Source: Hymenobacter plasmatis (GTDB lineage Bacteria; Bacteroidota; Bacteroidia; Cytophagales; Hymenobacteraceae). Taken from it: a stretch of 64,000 nucleotides of DNA. The DNA is taken from positions 62,001 to 126,000 of the forward strand of contig NZ_JAJFAW010000001.1 in assembly GCF_020711255.1 (NCBI RefSeq), written 5' to 3'. Positions within the stretch are counted from its first letter, which is position 1. Each line of letters opens with the position of its first letter. Below, piece after piece: positions 24,449 through 31,919 of the stretch. Position numbers and translations under genes: made by a program. Under the pieces are notes generated by a model. That model was not told where the DNA came from. It saw nothing but the letters and a program-made list of their open reading frames with translations, and did no database searches.

Positions 24449-25117
24449 CTAAATTTTATTGAACGGCACGTTTTGAATGCGGTAGGATTTCCAGTCTTGG
24501 TAGTCGAAGTGCCACCACTCCGCTTCCAGCACGGCAAACCCGTTTTGCTCCATCTTGCTGCGGAGCAAGTCGCGCAGGGCGCGTTGCGCGGGCGTGCCGC
24601 CGGGGTAATTGGCATAGGAGCGCGGGCTCATCTCATCGTATTCGCCCGTCATCTGCACTTCTTTGGCCGCGGCAATATCCCAGAGGCTCAAATCGACGGC
24701 GCAGCCGCGGTTATGGCGGGAGCCTTTTTTGGGGTTGGCTACAAATTCCCGCTTGCCCTTTGGGGTAATGTCCCAGAATACCTTGGTAACACTCCAGGGG
24801 CGGTACCCATCGAAAATCAGTAGGCGATACCCCAGCGGCTCCAATTCCTTATTGACTCGGGCGAGGGCCTCGGCGGCTGGCCGCTGCAAAAAAGCGCGGG
24901 CTTCTGTATAAACCGGGCGACCCACCAGGTTTTTGCTCGTAGCGTACCGGATATCCAGTTGAATGGTCGGGTCGAGTCGCTGCAATTCTACCAAATCGGA
25001 AGGCTTAAAAGCACCGGTTTCCTGCGGTGGTTTGGCCGCGCAGCTGCTAATTAAAACCACTGCACTAAGTGCCCAAATCTTGTGAATAGCCCGATATTTA
25101 TTTTCGAAATTGTACAT
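24449..25117 (-). CDS. Lipoprotein D-Ala-D-Ala dipeptidase (VanX/DdpX family, M15D)
   Basis: The 222-residue protein has a lipoprotein signal (ALSAVVLISSC, lipid cysteine C26). The VanX catalytic set is complete: GYRP (R106), SRHNRGCAVDL (H135 and D142 as zinc ligands) and EAEWWHFDY (general base E200, ligand H203). The spacings H-x6-D and E-x2-H equal those of VanX. It cleaves D-alanyl-D-alanine, here probably in the periplasm for wall-turnover salvage. No vanH, vanA or VanRS genes are present, so glycopeptide resistance should not be inferred. Confidence 0.92.
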   Translation of the reverse strand: MYNFENKYRAIHKIWALSAVVLISSCAAKPPQETGAFKPSDLVELQRLDPTIQLDIRYATSKNLVGRPVYTEARAFLQRPAAEALARVNKELEPLGYRLLIFDGYRPWSVTKVFWDITPKGKREFVANPKKGSRHNRGCAVDLSLWDIAAAKEVQMTGEYDEMSPRSYANYPGGTPAQRALRDLLRSKMEQNGFAVLEAEWWHFDYQDWKSYRIQNVPFNKI

Positions 25118-25190
25118 GGAATAATGTTCGAAATTCGATTAAATATAACCCGCAATTAAATTCTGGTTTCTATAAATAAATTGAGCCGAA

Positions 25191-25245
25191 TTAATTACCA
25201 ATAAAAAAGGCCTCCGCAGTGGAGGCCTTTTTTATTGGTAATTAA
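25191..25245 (-). terminator. Long palindromic terminator of the nuoMN unit
   Basis: Perfect 25-base arms 25191-25215 and 25221-25245 have a five-base loop. The core is AAAAAAGGCCTCC / GGAGGCCTTTTTT, so it works on either strand. It sits seven bases from the nuoN stop. Confidence 0.93.
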
Positions 25246-25251
25246 TTGCGA

Positions 25252-26652
25252 TTACAAAATGCCGCTCAGGAAGCCCGGGGCGATGCCCAGCAAGATGGTG
25301 AGCAGCGCCAGTACTGCCAGCGTCACAGTTTGAATGCCGTCTACCGGTACGGGCGTGGCGTCGCCATCTACGGGGCGCAGATACATGGCGATAATGGGGC
25401 GCAGGTAGTAGTAGAGGCCCACCATGCTCATAATTACCGCAAAAACGACAAGGCCGATGTAGCCTTGCCCGGCCGCGGCGGCCAATAGGAAAAACTTGCC
25501 GAAGAAGCCGCCCGTGAGCGGAATGCCGGCCAGCGAGAGCATTGCCACCGTCATGGTGAAGGCCAGCAGGGGATTGGTTTTTCCCAGGCCGTTGAGGCTG
25601 GAATAGTCGTCGCGCAGGCGGTGCTCGGTTACCAGTTTCAGGACGCCGAAGGCGGCCACCGTGGCGATGGAATACGCCAGGGAGTAGAAGAAGATGCCAT
25701 TGGCGGCGTCGCCGGTGAGGACACCCTTGCTGGCCACGAGGCCGATGAGCAGGTATCCGGCGTGGCTCACGCTGGAGTAGGCCAGCATGCGTTTGGTGTT
25801 GGTTTGGGCGGCGGCGCCCACGTTGCCGAGCAGCAGCGTGAGGGCGCACATGGCCTGAATGGTGGGCAGCCAGAAGCCCTGGGCCGCGGGCAGGGCCACA
25901 GCCAGCAGCTTGAGGAAGGCGGCAAAACCGGCCGTCTTCACCACGGTGCTCATGAAAGCGGTGAAGAACGTGGGCGTGCCCTCGTACACATCGGGCGTCC
26001 AGAAGTGGAACGGGGCGGCCGATACTTTGAAGCCAATGCCGATAATCATCATCAGGATGCCGATGTAGAGCATGGGCTGCAGGCTGGCATTGGCGGGGGC
26101 GGCCACGGCCGTGGCCAGCTGCGAAAGCACAAAGGTGCCGGTAGCCCCGTAGAGCAGCGCGATGCCAAACAGCAGGATGCCCGTGGCAAAGGCGCCCATC
26201 AAGAAGTACTTGAGCGCGGCTTCGTTGGAGCGCGAGTCGCGCTTGCTGGAGCCGGCCAGCACGTACATGCAGATGCTCAGGATTTCGATGCCCACAAACA
26301 GCATCAGCAGGTGGTCGTAGCCCACCATCATAATGGCGCCGACCAGCGAAAAGAGCAGCAGCGCGTAGTATTCGGCCAGGTTGGTTTCGCCCGACAGCAC
26401 GTAGCTGCGCGAGAAGGGCAGCAGCACAATGGTGGTAAGCAGCACGATGCCGGTAAAGGCCACCGTGTAGTTGTCCACCACCAGCATGTTGTTGAAATAC
26501 GGCGCGTGCACCACGTTCCAGTCGGCCAGGTTGGCCCCGAACACAGCCAGCAGCAGCAGCATGGCGCCGGGGAGCAACACCTTGTTCGAGCGCAGGAAGC
26601 CCAGGAACAGGTTGAGAATTCCGAAGACGGAGAGAAGAATGATGGAGGTCAT
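25252..26652 (-). CDS. nuoN: NADH-quinone oxidoreductase subunit N
   Basis: The 466-residue antiporter-like membrane subunit of complex I has about 14 transmembrane segments. Characteristic proton-path stretches are MLFVGIEILSICMYVLAG (glutamate in TM5), KYFLMGAFATGILLFGIALLYGATG, FHFWTPDVYEGTP and RMLAYSSVSHAGYLLIG. It follows nuoM on the minus strand, with a 137-base gap filled by a palindrome. The remaining proton-pumping subunits nuoK and nuoL are about 24 kb away. Confidence 0.95.
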   Translation of the reverse strand: MTSIILLSVFGILNLFLGFLRSNKVLLPGAMLLLLAVFGANLADWNVVHAPYFNNMLVVDNYTVAFTGIVLLTTIVLLPFSRSYVLSGETNLAEYYALLLFSLVGAIMMVGYDHLLMLFVGIEILSICMYVLAGSSKRDSRSNEAALKYFLMGAFATGILLFGIALLYGATGTFVLSQLATAVAAPANASLQPMLYIGILMMIIGIGFKVSAAPFHFWTPDVYEGTPTFFTAFMSTVVKTAGFAAFLKLLAVALPAAQGFWLPTIQAMCALTLLLGNVGAAAQTNTKRMLAYSSVSHAGYLLIGLVASKGVLTGDAANGIFFYSLAYSIATVAAFGVLKLVTEHRLRDDYSSLNGLGKTNPLLAFTMTVAMLSLAGIPLTGGFFGKFFLLAAAAGQGYIGLVVFAVIMSMVGLYYYLRPIIAMYLRPVDGDATPVPVDGIQTVTLAVLALLTILLGIAPGFLSGIL

Positions 26653-26686
26653 GGAATAACTTCTAATAAGGACGTCAGCCGAAGCG

Positions 26687-26787
26687 GAACGTCATGCTGA
26701 GCTTGCCGAAGCATCTCTACCGGGTAACTAATTCATGCTATGGCAACGAAGCAGTAGAGATGCTTCGACAAGCTCAGCATGACGTTC
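26687..26787. repeat. GTCATGC-type intergenic palindrome, copy 3
   Basis: Arms 26687-26720 and 26754-26787 (34 bases) pair with one mismatch (GCCGAAGC against GCTTCGAC). The repeat lies between nuoM and nuoN and ends two bases from the nuoM stop codon. Confidence 0.9.
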
Positions 26788-26789
26788 TT

Positions 26790-28256
26790 TTAGCGGCCGA
26801 CCAGCGCCAGGATGTTGGTCACGGCGGGCTCCGAGAGGTGCAGGAATGTGCCGGGGAACAAACCCAGCCAGAACACCAGCACAATGAGGGGCACCAGCAC
26901 CAGCAACTCGCCGCCGGTCAGGTCGGTAATGGTTTCGGAGAAGGCAGAATCGGGGCCGAGCATCACGCGCTGGAACATGCGCAGCAGGTACACAGCCGAG
27001 AAAATGATGGTGAGGCCGGCTACGGCTCCCACCCAGGCATTGTACTGATACACACCGGCCAACAGCAGGAATTCGCCCACAAAGCCCCCCGTGAGCGGCA
27101 GGGCCACGGTGCTGAGCAGCATCACCAGAAAGCACACCGACAAGACGGGCGTGCGCCGCGTGAGGCCGCCCAGGTCGGGGATGAAGCGGGTGCCGGTGCG
27201 GCGCTCAATGGCATCGGCCACGAAGAACATGCCCACTACGTTCACGCCGTGGGCCAGCATCTGCACCACCGCGCCTTGCAGGCCAATTTGGGTAAGCGAG
27301 AACACGCCGGCCGCCATCAGCCCCACGTGGGAGAGCGACGAATAGGCGATGAGGCGCTTCATGTCGCGCTGCCGGATGGCGATGATGGCGCCGTAGATAA
27401 TGCCGATGACCGACAGGATGATAACCAGCTTACCCCACTGGCTCACGCCGAGCGGCAGCACCGGCAGCAGCCAGCGCATGGTGCCGTAGATGCCCATTTT
27501 CAGCATGATGCCCGAGAGCAGCATGGTGGCCGGAGCCGGGGCCTCGGTGTAGGTATCGGGCTGCCAGGTGTGGAAGGGGAAGATGGGCATCTTCACAGCG
27601 AAGGCCGCGAAAATCAGCCAGAACAGCCACGACTGCTCGGCCGCGCTCAGCTTCAGGTTATAGAAAGCCGACAGCTCCGAGGAGTGGGAGGCCAGGCTGC
27701 CGGCGGCGGGGCCGGTTTGCAGGTACAGGTACACAAAGCCCGCCAGCATGAGCAGCGAACCCACCACTGTGTACAGGAAGAACTTGAGGGTGACCGCAAT
27801 GCGGCGCTCGCCGCCCCAGGCGCCGGCCAGGAAATAAATCGGAATCAGGGCTACTTCCCAGAAGAAGTAAAACAGGAAAGCGTCGAGCGACATGAACACA
27901 CCCAGCAAGCCCGTTTGCATGAACAGCACGAGGGCGTAGAACGCCGAGGGGTTGTCGTACTTGTGCTTGAAGGCGGCCAGCAGAATGAGCGGCACCAGAA
28001 ACGTGGTGAGCAGCACCAGCAGCAAGCTCAGGCCATCCAGCCCAATGTGGAAGTTGATGCCGGCCGAGGGAATCCAGGCGTAGTCGAGGTTAAACCCGGC
28101 CGACCCAGTGGTTTTGAAGGCGAAAGCGGCGTAAACCGCAAGACCAAATTCGAGGAGGGAAGCACCCAGGGCCAGGGCACGGGTGGTGGCTCCCTTGGTG
28201 AAATGCAGCAATAAAGCGGCAACAAGAGGGAGGAAAAGCAGTACAGCAGTCAGCAT
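26790..28256 (-). CDS. nuoM: NADH-quinone oxidoreductase subunit M
   Basis: The 488-residue complex I antiporter-like subunit shows FYFFWEVALIPIYFLAGAWGG (key glutamate), KFFLYTVVGSLLMLAG, FHTWQPDTYTEAPAPATM and RLIAYSSLSHVGLMAAG. ATG 28256 gives a proper first membrane helix (LTAVLLFLPLVAALLL); the 19 codons upstream are arginine/proline-rich and unlikely. A TAAGTTTG box lies 54 bases upstream. It is first in a nuoM-nuoN unit without the other nuo genes. Confidence 0.95.
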   Translation of the reverse strand: MLTAVLLFLPLVAALLLHFTKGATTRALALGASLLEFGLAVYAAFAFKTTGSAGFNLDYAWIPSAGINFHIGLDGLSLLLVLLTTFLVPLILLAAFKHKYDNPSAFYALVLFMQTGLLGVFMSLDAFLFYFFWEVALIPIYFLAGAWGGERRIAVTLKFFLYTVVGSLLMLAGFVYLYLQTGPAAGSLASHSSELSAFYNLKLSAAEQSWLFWLIFAAFAVKMPIFPFHTWQPDTYTEAPAPATMLLSGIMLKMGIYGTMRWLLPVLPLGVSQWGKLVIILSVIGIIYGAIIAIRQRDMKRLIAYSSLSHVGLMAAGVFSLTQIGLQGAVVQMLAHGVNVVGMFFVADAIERRTGTRFIPDLGGLTRRTPVLSVCFLVMLLSTVALPLTGGFVGEFLLLAGVYQYNAWVGAVAGLTIIFSAVYLLRMFQRVMLGPDSAFSETITDLTGGELLVLVPLIVLVFWLGLFPGTFLHLSEPAVTNILALVGR

Positions 28257-28310
28257 GAACGAGCGGGTTGGGCGCGTTGCAGGGTGGGGAACCCACCCGC
28301 AAATTGACCG

Positions 28311-28318
28311 CAAACTTA
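28311..28318 (-). promoter_or_regulatory. Bacteroidota -7 box TAAGTTTG of nuoM
   Basis: This exact TAnnTTTG match on the minus strand, 54 bases before ATG 28256, suggests that nuoMN is transcribed separately. Confidence 0.62.
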
Positions 28319-28378
28319 CGCACGGACCAGTAAGGCTCCGCTGTATTTGTGCAACTTCTGCAGTGGGGCTATCTTGTA

Positions 28379-28492
28379 ATGCTTATTTACGCCTTTCTAG
28401 TCACCATGCGAGTTCCCACGCTTCGCATGGCCCGGCCCACCGATGATTTATCGGCCCTGCTTCGGTTTTATTGCGATGGCCGGAGCTTGTAG
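28379..28492 (+). pseudogene. N-terminal remnant of a VOC (glyoxalase/bleomycin-resistance) gene
   Basis: From ATG 28379 (or 28406) the frame reads VPTLRMARPTDDLSALLRFY then CDGRSL and stop. This matches the start of VOC-family proteins, whose first strand and helix read like R(I/V)ARPTDDL...RFYRDGLGL. The expected continuation is missing in all frames before the next gene, so only about 30 codons remain. It is too short for a functional domain. Confidence 0.55.
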
Positions 28493-28549
28493 CAATTGGC
28501 CACTTTGGGACTCGGGTTTTACCAGCTCAATTTGATAGTAGGGGCAACC

Positions 28550-29239
28550 TTACTTAACTACGAAGCCCAGGCTGATGCCCATGGTCCAGAACGTGCCGGA
28601 GTGGCCATAGTCGGCCCGCGCCGAGCGGTAGCGGCTGGCCTCACCGGCGCTCGAGCGGCTATTCAGGGCGTTGAGGCTGAGAAACGTGTCGAAACGCAGC
28701 CGCGGATGAAACACCTGGCATTGGTAGCCCAGGGTGGCCGCCCCACCGTAGCGGTTGATGGTTTCGGTGAATTCGCGGAGGCGGAAGGTGTAGTAACGCA
28801 GGCCATCGGTTGCCGACAGGTCTTCGCCCCAGCCTTCCTGCTGGTAGGCGAAGCGCAGGTGCTGGTACTCGGCTTTCAGGCCGAGGTACACGCCGGCAAG
28901 CTTGGCGCCTTCGGTGCCGGTGTTGGGAATGTAATAACGGGAGCCCAGGCCCAGCCCAACGCCCCGAACGTGGTCGTCGGAGCTGCGCGTGCTTGGCGGC
29001 GTAGAATAATCCACTGCTGTGCCGGCGACCACCCGCGGCAGCAGCGAAATGCTTAAACGTGGGGCACAGCGGTACTCCACCTCCGCTTCATAAGTGTTCG
29101 ACAGCAGCCGAACCAGCGCCAGCTTCACGGCCAGTTGAGCTGAATCGGGGGCAATCTGGGCTTGAGCCATACCGGCATTCAGCAGAAGGAACAGCCCCGC
29201 CAGCAGCTGCAACACGGTTTTGAGCTGGGGCCGGCTCAT
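28550..29239 (-). CDS. Exported outer-membrane-like protein, last gene of a lipoprotein operon
   Basis: The 229-residue protein has a signal peptide (VLQLLAGLFLLLNAGMAQAQ). The mature part has amphipathic strands (GVGLGLGSRYYIPN, AGVYLGLKAEYQHLRFAY, FHPRLRFDTFLSLNAL) and ends in a barrel-like GTFWTMGISLGFVVK. It resembles small DUF3575/OMP-type proteins, but I cannot assign a family firmly. Its ATG overlaps the stop of the upstream lipoprotein gene (ATGA at 29236-29239), so the two are coupled. Function unknown. Confidence 0.82.
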   Translation of the reverse strand: MSRPQLKTVLQLLAGLFLLLNAGMAQAQIAPDSAQLAVKLALVRLLSNTYEAEVEYRCAPRLSISLLPRVVAGTAVDYSTPPSTRSSDDHVRGVGLGLGSRYYIPNTGTEGAKLAGVYLGLKAEYQHLRFAYQQEGWGEDLSATDGLRYYTFRLREFTETINRYGGAATLGYQCQVFHPRLRFDTFLSLNALNSRSSAGEASRYRSARADYGHSGTFWTMGISLGFVVK

Positions 29240-30018
29240 GGTTTCGTGGTCACGGGGATTCGGCTCAACTGCTGCAGCGTGGCGGCACTGGTGGCCGTGG
29301 CGGCGGTGTAGCGGTATTGGTACAGGCCGTCGGTACCCGTGACGAGCAGCACGCCCTTGTGGGCGATGACGTCGGTAGCGGCAATGGAAAACGACTGGAC
29401 CTGAACCAGCGTGGGCGCGTTGCGGGCGTCGAACACCTTGATGCCTTTATCGCACACAAATACCAGGGAGCTGTCCACACCCAGGCCGTAGGGCTGCGAG
29501 AGCGGGTAGGATTTTGCCAGCTGGGGCCGGGTCAGGTTTGCCAGGTCCACCACGTCGAGTTGGTTGAGGCCGCGGGCGCAGGGGCCGTCGCTGCGCAGCG
29601 TCACGTAGGCGTAGCGGTCGGCCACTACCACCGGGTCACAGCTGAAGGTGTGGGTGTAGGTGCCCACCAGCTTGGGCACGCCGCCAACGGTATTATAGAT
29701 AAACATGCCCTGCTGGCTGCCGATAAACAGGTAGGGGGCCTGGGGAAAAATGGTTTCTACGCCGATGCCCACGTTCACCACAGGCCCGGGCGTAGGTGTT
29801 TGCGGGGTGCTCAGGTCGAAGGTGCGCAGGCTGACATTGTCCACCGCGTACAGCGTGTTGGCCATGAGGGCGAACCGCGCCGTGGAGCCGGCCTGCCCTT
29901 CGCCGCCCGGGGCCGAATTGGCTGCGGAGGGCGACGCCGATTCGCCGCAGCCGCCGCTGCTTAGGGTAATGGCTAGGCCCAGAAACACGCCCAAACGGAT
30001 AAGAAGGAGGGTTTTCAT
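29236..30018 (-). CDS. Lipoprotein with LVIVD-type beta-propeller repeats
   Basis: The 260-residue protein has a lipoprotein signal ending LSSGGC (C24). A Ser/Ala/Gly-rich linker is followed by repeated blades: NTLYAVDNVSLRTFDLS, PYLFIGSQQGMFIYN, RYAYVTLRSD...LDVVDLANL, SSLVFVCDKGIKVFDA, GVLLVTGTDGLYQY. These match the LVIVD repeat pattern (a displayed value, then joined to a name). It is likely periplasmic or surface-anchored. It forms an operon with a second lipoprotein upstream (three-base gap) and an OMP-like gene downstream (overlap). Ligand unknown. Confidence 0.82.
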   Translation of the reverse strand: MKTLLLIRLGVFLGLAITLSSGGCGESASPSAANSAPGGEGQAGSTARFALMANTLYAVDNVSLRTFDLSTPQTPTPGPVVNVGIGVETIFPQAPYLFIGSQQGMFIYNTVGGVPKLVGTYTHTFSCDPVVVADRYAYVTLRSDGPCARGLNQLDVVDLANLTRPQLAKSYPLSQPYGLGVDSSLVFVCDKGIKVFDARNAPTLVQVQSFSIAATDVIAHKGVLLVTGTDGLYQYRYTAATATSAATLQQLSRIPVTTKP

Positions 30019-30021
30019 GGC

Positions 30022-30540
30022 TTAGCGTTTTTCCCAGCCCACAATCACGGAGTTGGCGGGGCGGTTGGCGGGTTGGTATTCGGCGGGCAGGGAGAAGTTG
30101 CGGACGGGGGCCGCCAGCTCGGGCAGGGCGTTGCGGGTGCGGCCCACCACGCGTGCCTGGGCGGGGTCGCCGATGTCGATGACCACCAGGTCGGGGCCGT
30201 TGTCGGCGTAGAGCAGGCTGCCGCGCACGGCCAGGTCCACGTTGCCGGGAATGCGCAGAAACTGCACCTCGGTGGGCTTGGCCGGGTCGGCGTTATCGTA
30301 GATGTGAATGCCCTGGTACAGCTCGTTGACGAACAGGTAGCGGTTGCTTATGAAGATTTTGCCTGGCACCTGCAGGGCGCGCGGCGGCTGCCCGGCCACC
30401 GAAGTTTCCAGCTGCTGCCGCGACATGAGAATGGGCCGGTACGACACGGGTGGTGTGCCCGGCGCGGGGTTTTGGTTGGGGCTGACGCAGCTTTTCAGCA
30501 GCAAACTCAGGCCCAGCAACGGCAAGTAGAAGAGGCGCAT
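30022..30540 (-). CDS. Small lipoprotein with LVIVD-type repeats
   Basis: The 172-residue protein has a signal with lipobox LLLKSC (C18). It then shows RYLFVNELYQGIHIYDNADP and GSLLYADNGPDLVVIDIGDP, two LVIVD-like blades, and ends in VGWEKR. It appears to be a shorter paralogue of the next gene and probably pairs with it. First gene of a three-gene minus-strand operon. No promoter box was recognised upstream. Confidence 0.8.
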   Translation of the reverse strand: MRLFYLPLLGLSLLLKSCVSPNQNPAPGTPPVSYRPILMSRQQLETSVAGQPPRALQVPGKIFISNRYLFVNELYQGIHIYDNADPAKPTEVQFLRIPGNVDLAVRGSLLYADNGPDLVVIDIGDPAQARVVGRTRNALPELAAPVRNFSLPAEYQPANRPANSVIVGWEKR

Positions 30541-30706
30541 AGCACGGGGGCGGATAAAGAGCTGTTCTGCTTAGCTGCAAGTCAAGTAGTTGAGCTGTCG
30601 CAATTGCTGCCTAAGGTAAGGGGTTTTAATAATTATATACTTGACTTTATTAGCCCAACAATTCCCTGCGGGCCCGCGGCTTATACTTGCGCCTCCAAGC
30701 CTCCCC

Positions 30707-31597
30707 ATGTCATTGCCCCCTGCTGCTTTGCCTCCCGTCGTTTCGCGCCTGGCGCCCACGCCCAGCGGCTACCTGCACCTCGGCAATGCCGTGAACTTTG
30801 TGCTGACCTGGCTGCTCACCCGGCAGGCCGCTGGGCGACTGCACCTGCGCATCGACGACCTGGACCGCGCCCGCCTGCGTCCGGCTTACCTGGATAATAT
30901 TTTCCGCGTCATCGACTGGCTCGGCCTCGACTACGACCAGGGCCCCAGCGGCCCCGACGATTTCCTGCGCCACCACTCCCAGCTGCTGCACCTGCCCGAA
31001 TACAACGCCGTGCTCCGCCGCCTGGCCCTGCTGGGCACAACCAAACGGCCCAACCTGGTGACGGCCAGCACCCGCTCCCGTACCTCCAGCACCGATACTC
31101 CGGTCCCCCTCGAAACGCCCGGAGCCGCCTGGCGGGCGCACGTGCCTCCCGGCACGGCCGTGGCCTTCACCGATGGCTGGCAGGGCGAAACGAGCATTCC
31201 CCTCGGGTCGCTCATGCCCGACTTCGTTATCCGCAAAAAGGACGGCGTGGCAGCCTATCAGGTCGCATCAGTAGTCGATGATTTGCGCCTGGGCACCACC
31301 CTCATTGTGCGCGGCCTGGACCTACAGCCCAGCACAGCCGCCCAACTCTGGCTGGCCGCGCAGCTCTCCGAAACAGCTCCATTTAATGCCGCGCGCGTTC
31401 ATTTCTACCATCATGCCCTCCTCACCGACGACGCGGGGCAGAAGCTTTCCAAGTCGCAGCAGCTACCGCTGGATGCCGGCGTGTTGAGCCAGGCGCAAGG
31501 AAAGCAGGCGGTATTTCAAGCAGTGGCCAAGCAGTTGAATCTTCCGGCTGAGGCTGCGGAAAGTCTGCAGACACTGCAGGGGCATCTCAGCCGGTAG
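30707..31597 (+). CDS. Glutamyl-tRNA synthetase-like protein (GluQRS type) lacking zinc cysteines
   Basis: The 296-residue protein has only the catalytic Rossmann part of a GluRS: SRLAPTPSGYLHLGNAVNF (HIGH motif as HLGN, 24-27), LRIDDLDRARLRPAY, DFVIRKKDGVAAYQVASVVDD and KLSKS (246-250). This matches GluQRS (YadB), which glutamylates queuosine-34 of tRNA-Asp. The segment that should carry the zinc-binding CxC...C (about 108-130, LGTTKRPNLVTASTRSRTSS) has no cysteine at all. ATG 30707 is chosen because homology starts there. It may be a zinc-free variant or altered in function. Confidence 0.85.
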   Translation: MSLPPAALPPVVSRLAPTPSGYLHLGNAVNFVLTWLLTRQAAGRLHLRIDDLDRARLRPAYLDNIFRVIDWLGLDYDQGPSGPDDFLRHHSQLLHLPEYNAVLRRLALLGTTKRPNLVTASTRSRTSSTDTPVPLETPGAAWRAHVPPGTAVAFTDGWQGETSIPLGSLMPDFVIRKKDGVAAYQVASVVDDLRLGTTLIVRGLDLQPSTAAQLWLAAQLSETAPFNAARVHFYHHALLTDDAGQKLSKSQQLPLDAGVLSQAQGKQAVFQAVAKQLNLPAEAAESLQTLQGHLSR

Positions 31598-31598
31598 A

Positions 31599-31901
31599 AC
31601 CTCACCTCTGCCGGGCACGGCCCCGGCCCCTCTCCAAAAAAGAGGGGAGCTTGATTGTCATTGCGAATGGAGCGCAGCGGAATGCGGCAATCCGTCCTCT
31701 CGCTGCGACAAACCCTGAGCTGTGACAAACTCTTTTAAATCAAAAAGCCCCAGCACTGCGCTGTTTTGGGGCTTTTCGCATTAGAAGGTTAGTCGCTGAG
31801 ACCAGGACGGATTGCTTCGTCGTGCCTCCTCGCAATGACAAGCAGGCTCCCCTCTCTTTTGGAGAGGGGCCGGGGCCGTGCCCGGCAGGGGTGAGGTTCC
31901 A
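31599..31901. repeat. Nested long inverted repeat with central hairpin
   Basis: Outer arms 31599-31650 and 31846-31901 (CCTCACC, GCCGGGCACGGCCCCGGCCC, CTCTCC...GAGGGG) pair almost fully. Middle arms (TTGTCATTGCGA... near 31655 against TCGCAATGACAAG near 31830; GCAATCCGTCC against GGACGGATTGC) also pair. At the centre is a terminator-like hairpin (31742-31776). It fills the gap between the convergent GluQRS-like and nfi genes. Confidence 0.85.
31742..31779. terminator. Bidirectional terminator between GluQRS-like gene and nfi
   Basis: AAAAAGCCCCAG (31742-31753) pairs with TTGGGGCTTTT (31766-31776) around a GC-containing loop. It lies inside the nested inverted repeat. Confidence 0.75.
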
Positions 31902-31919
31902 CAGGAGTGAGGTCCCCCG

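Noticed and set aside
24449..25117. Glycopeptide-resistance (van) locus
   Set aside because: Only the VanX-type dipeptidase is present; no ligase, dehydrogenase or VanRS genes accompany it, and VanX homologues are common as wall-salvage enzymes.
25621..28214. Long open frames on the plus strand opposite nuoN and nuoM (359 and 506 codons)
   Set aside because: Their products are dominated by His, Gln, Gly and Ala from the complement of GC-rich membrane-protein codons, with no domain or signal. nuoN and nuoM are unambiguous.
28496..29056. 186-codon plus-strand frame opposite the outer-membrane-like gene
   Set aside because: The minus-strand frame has a signal peptide and an ATGA coupling to its operon; the plus frame has neither.
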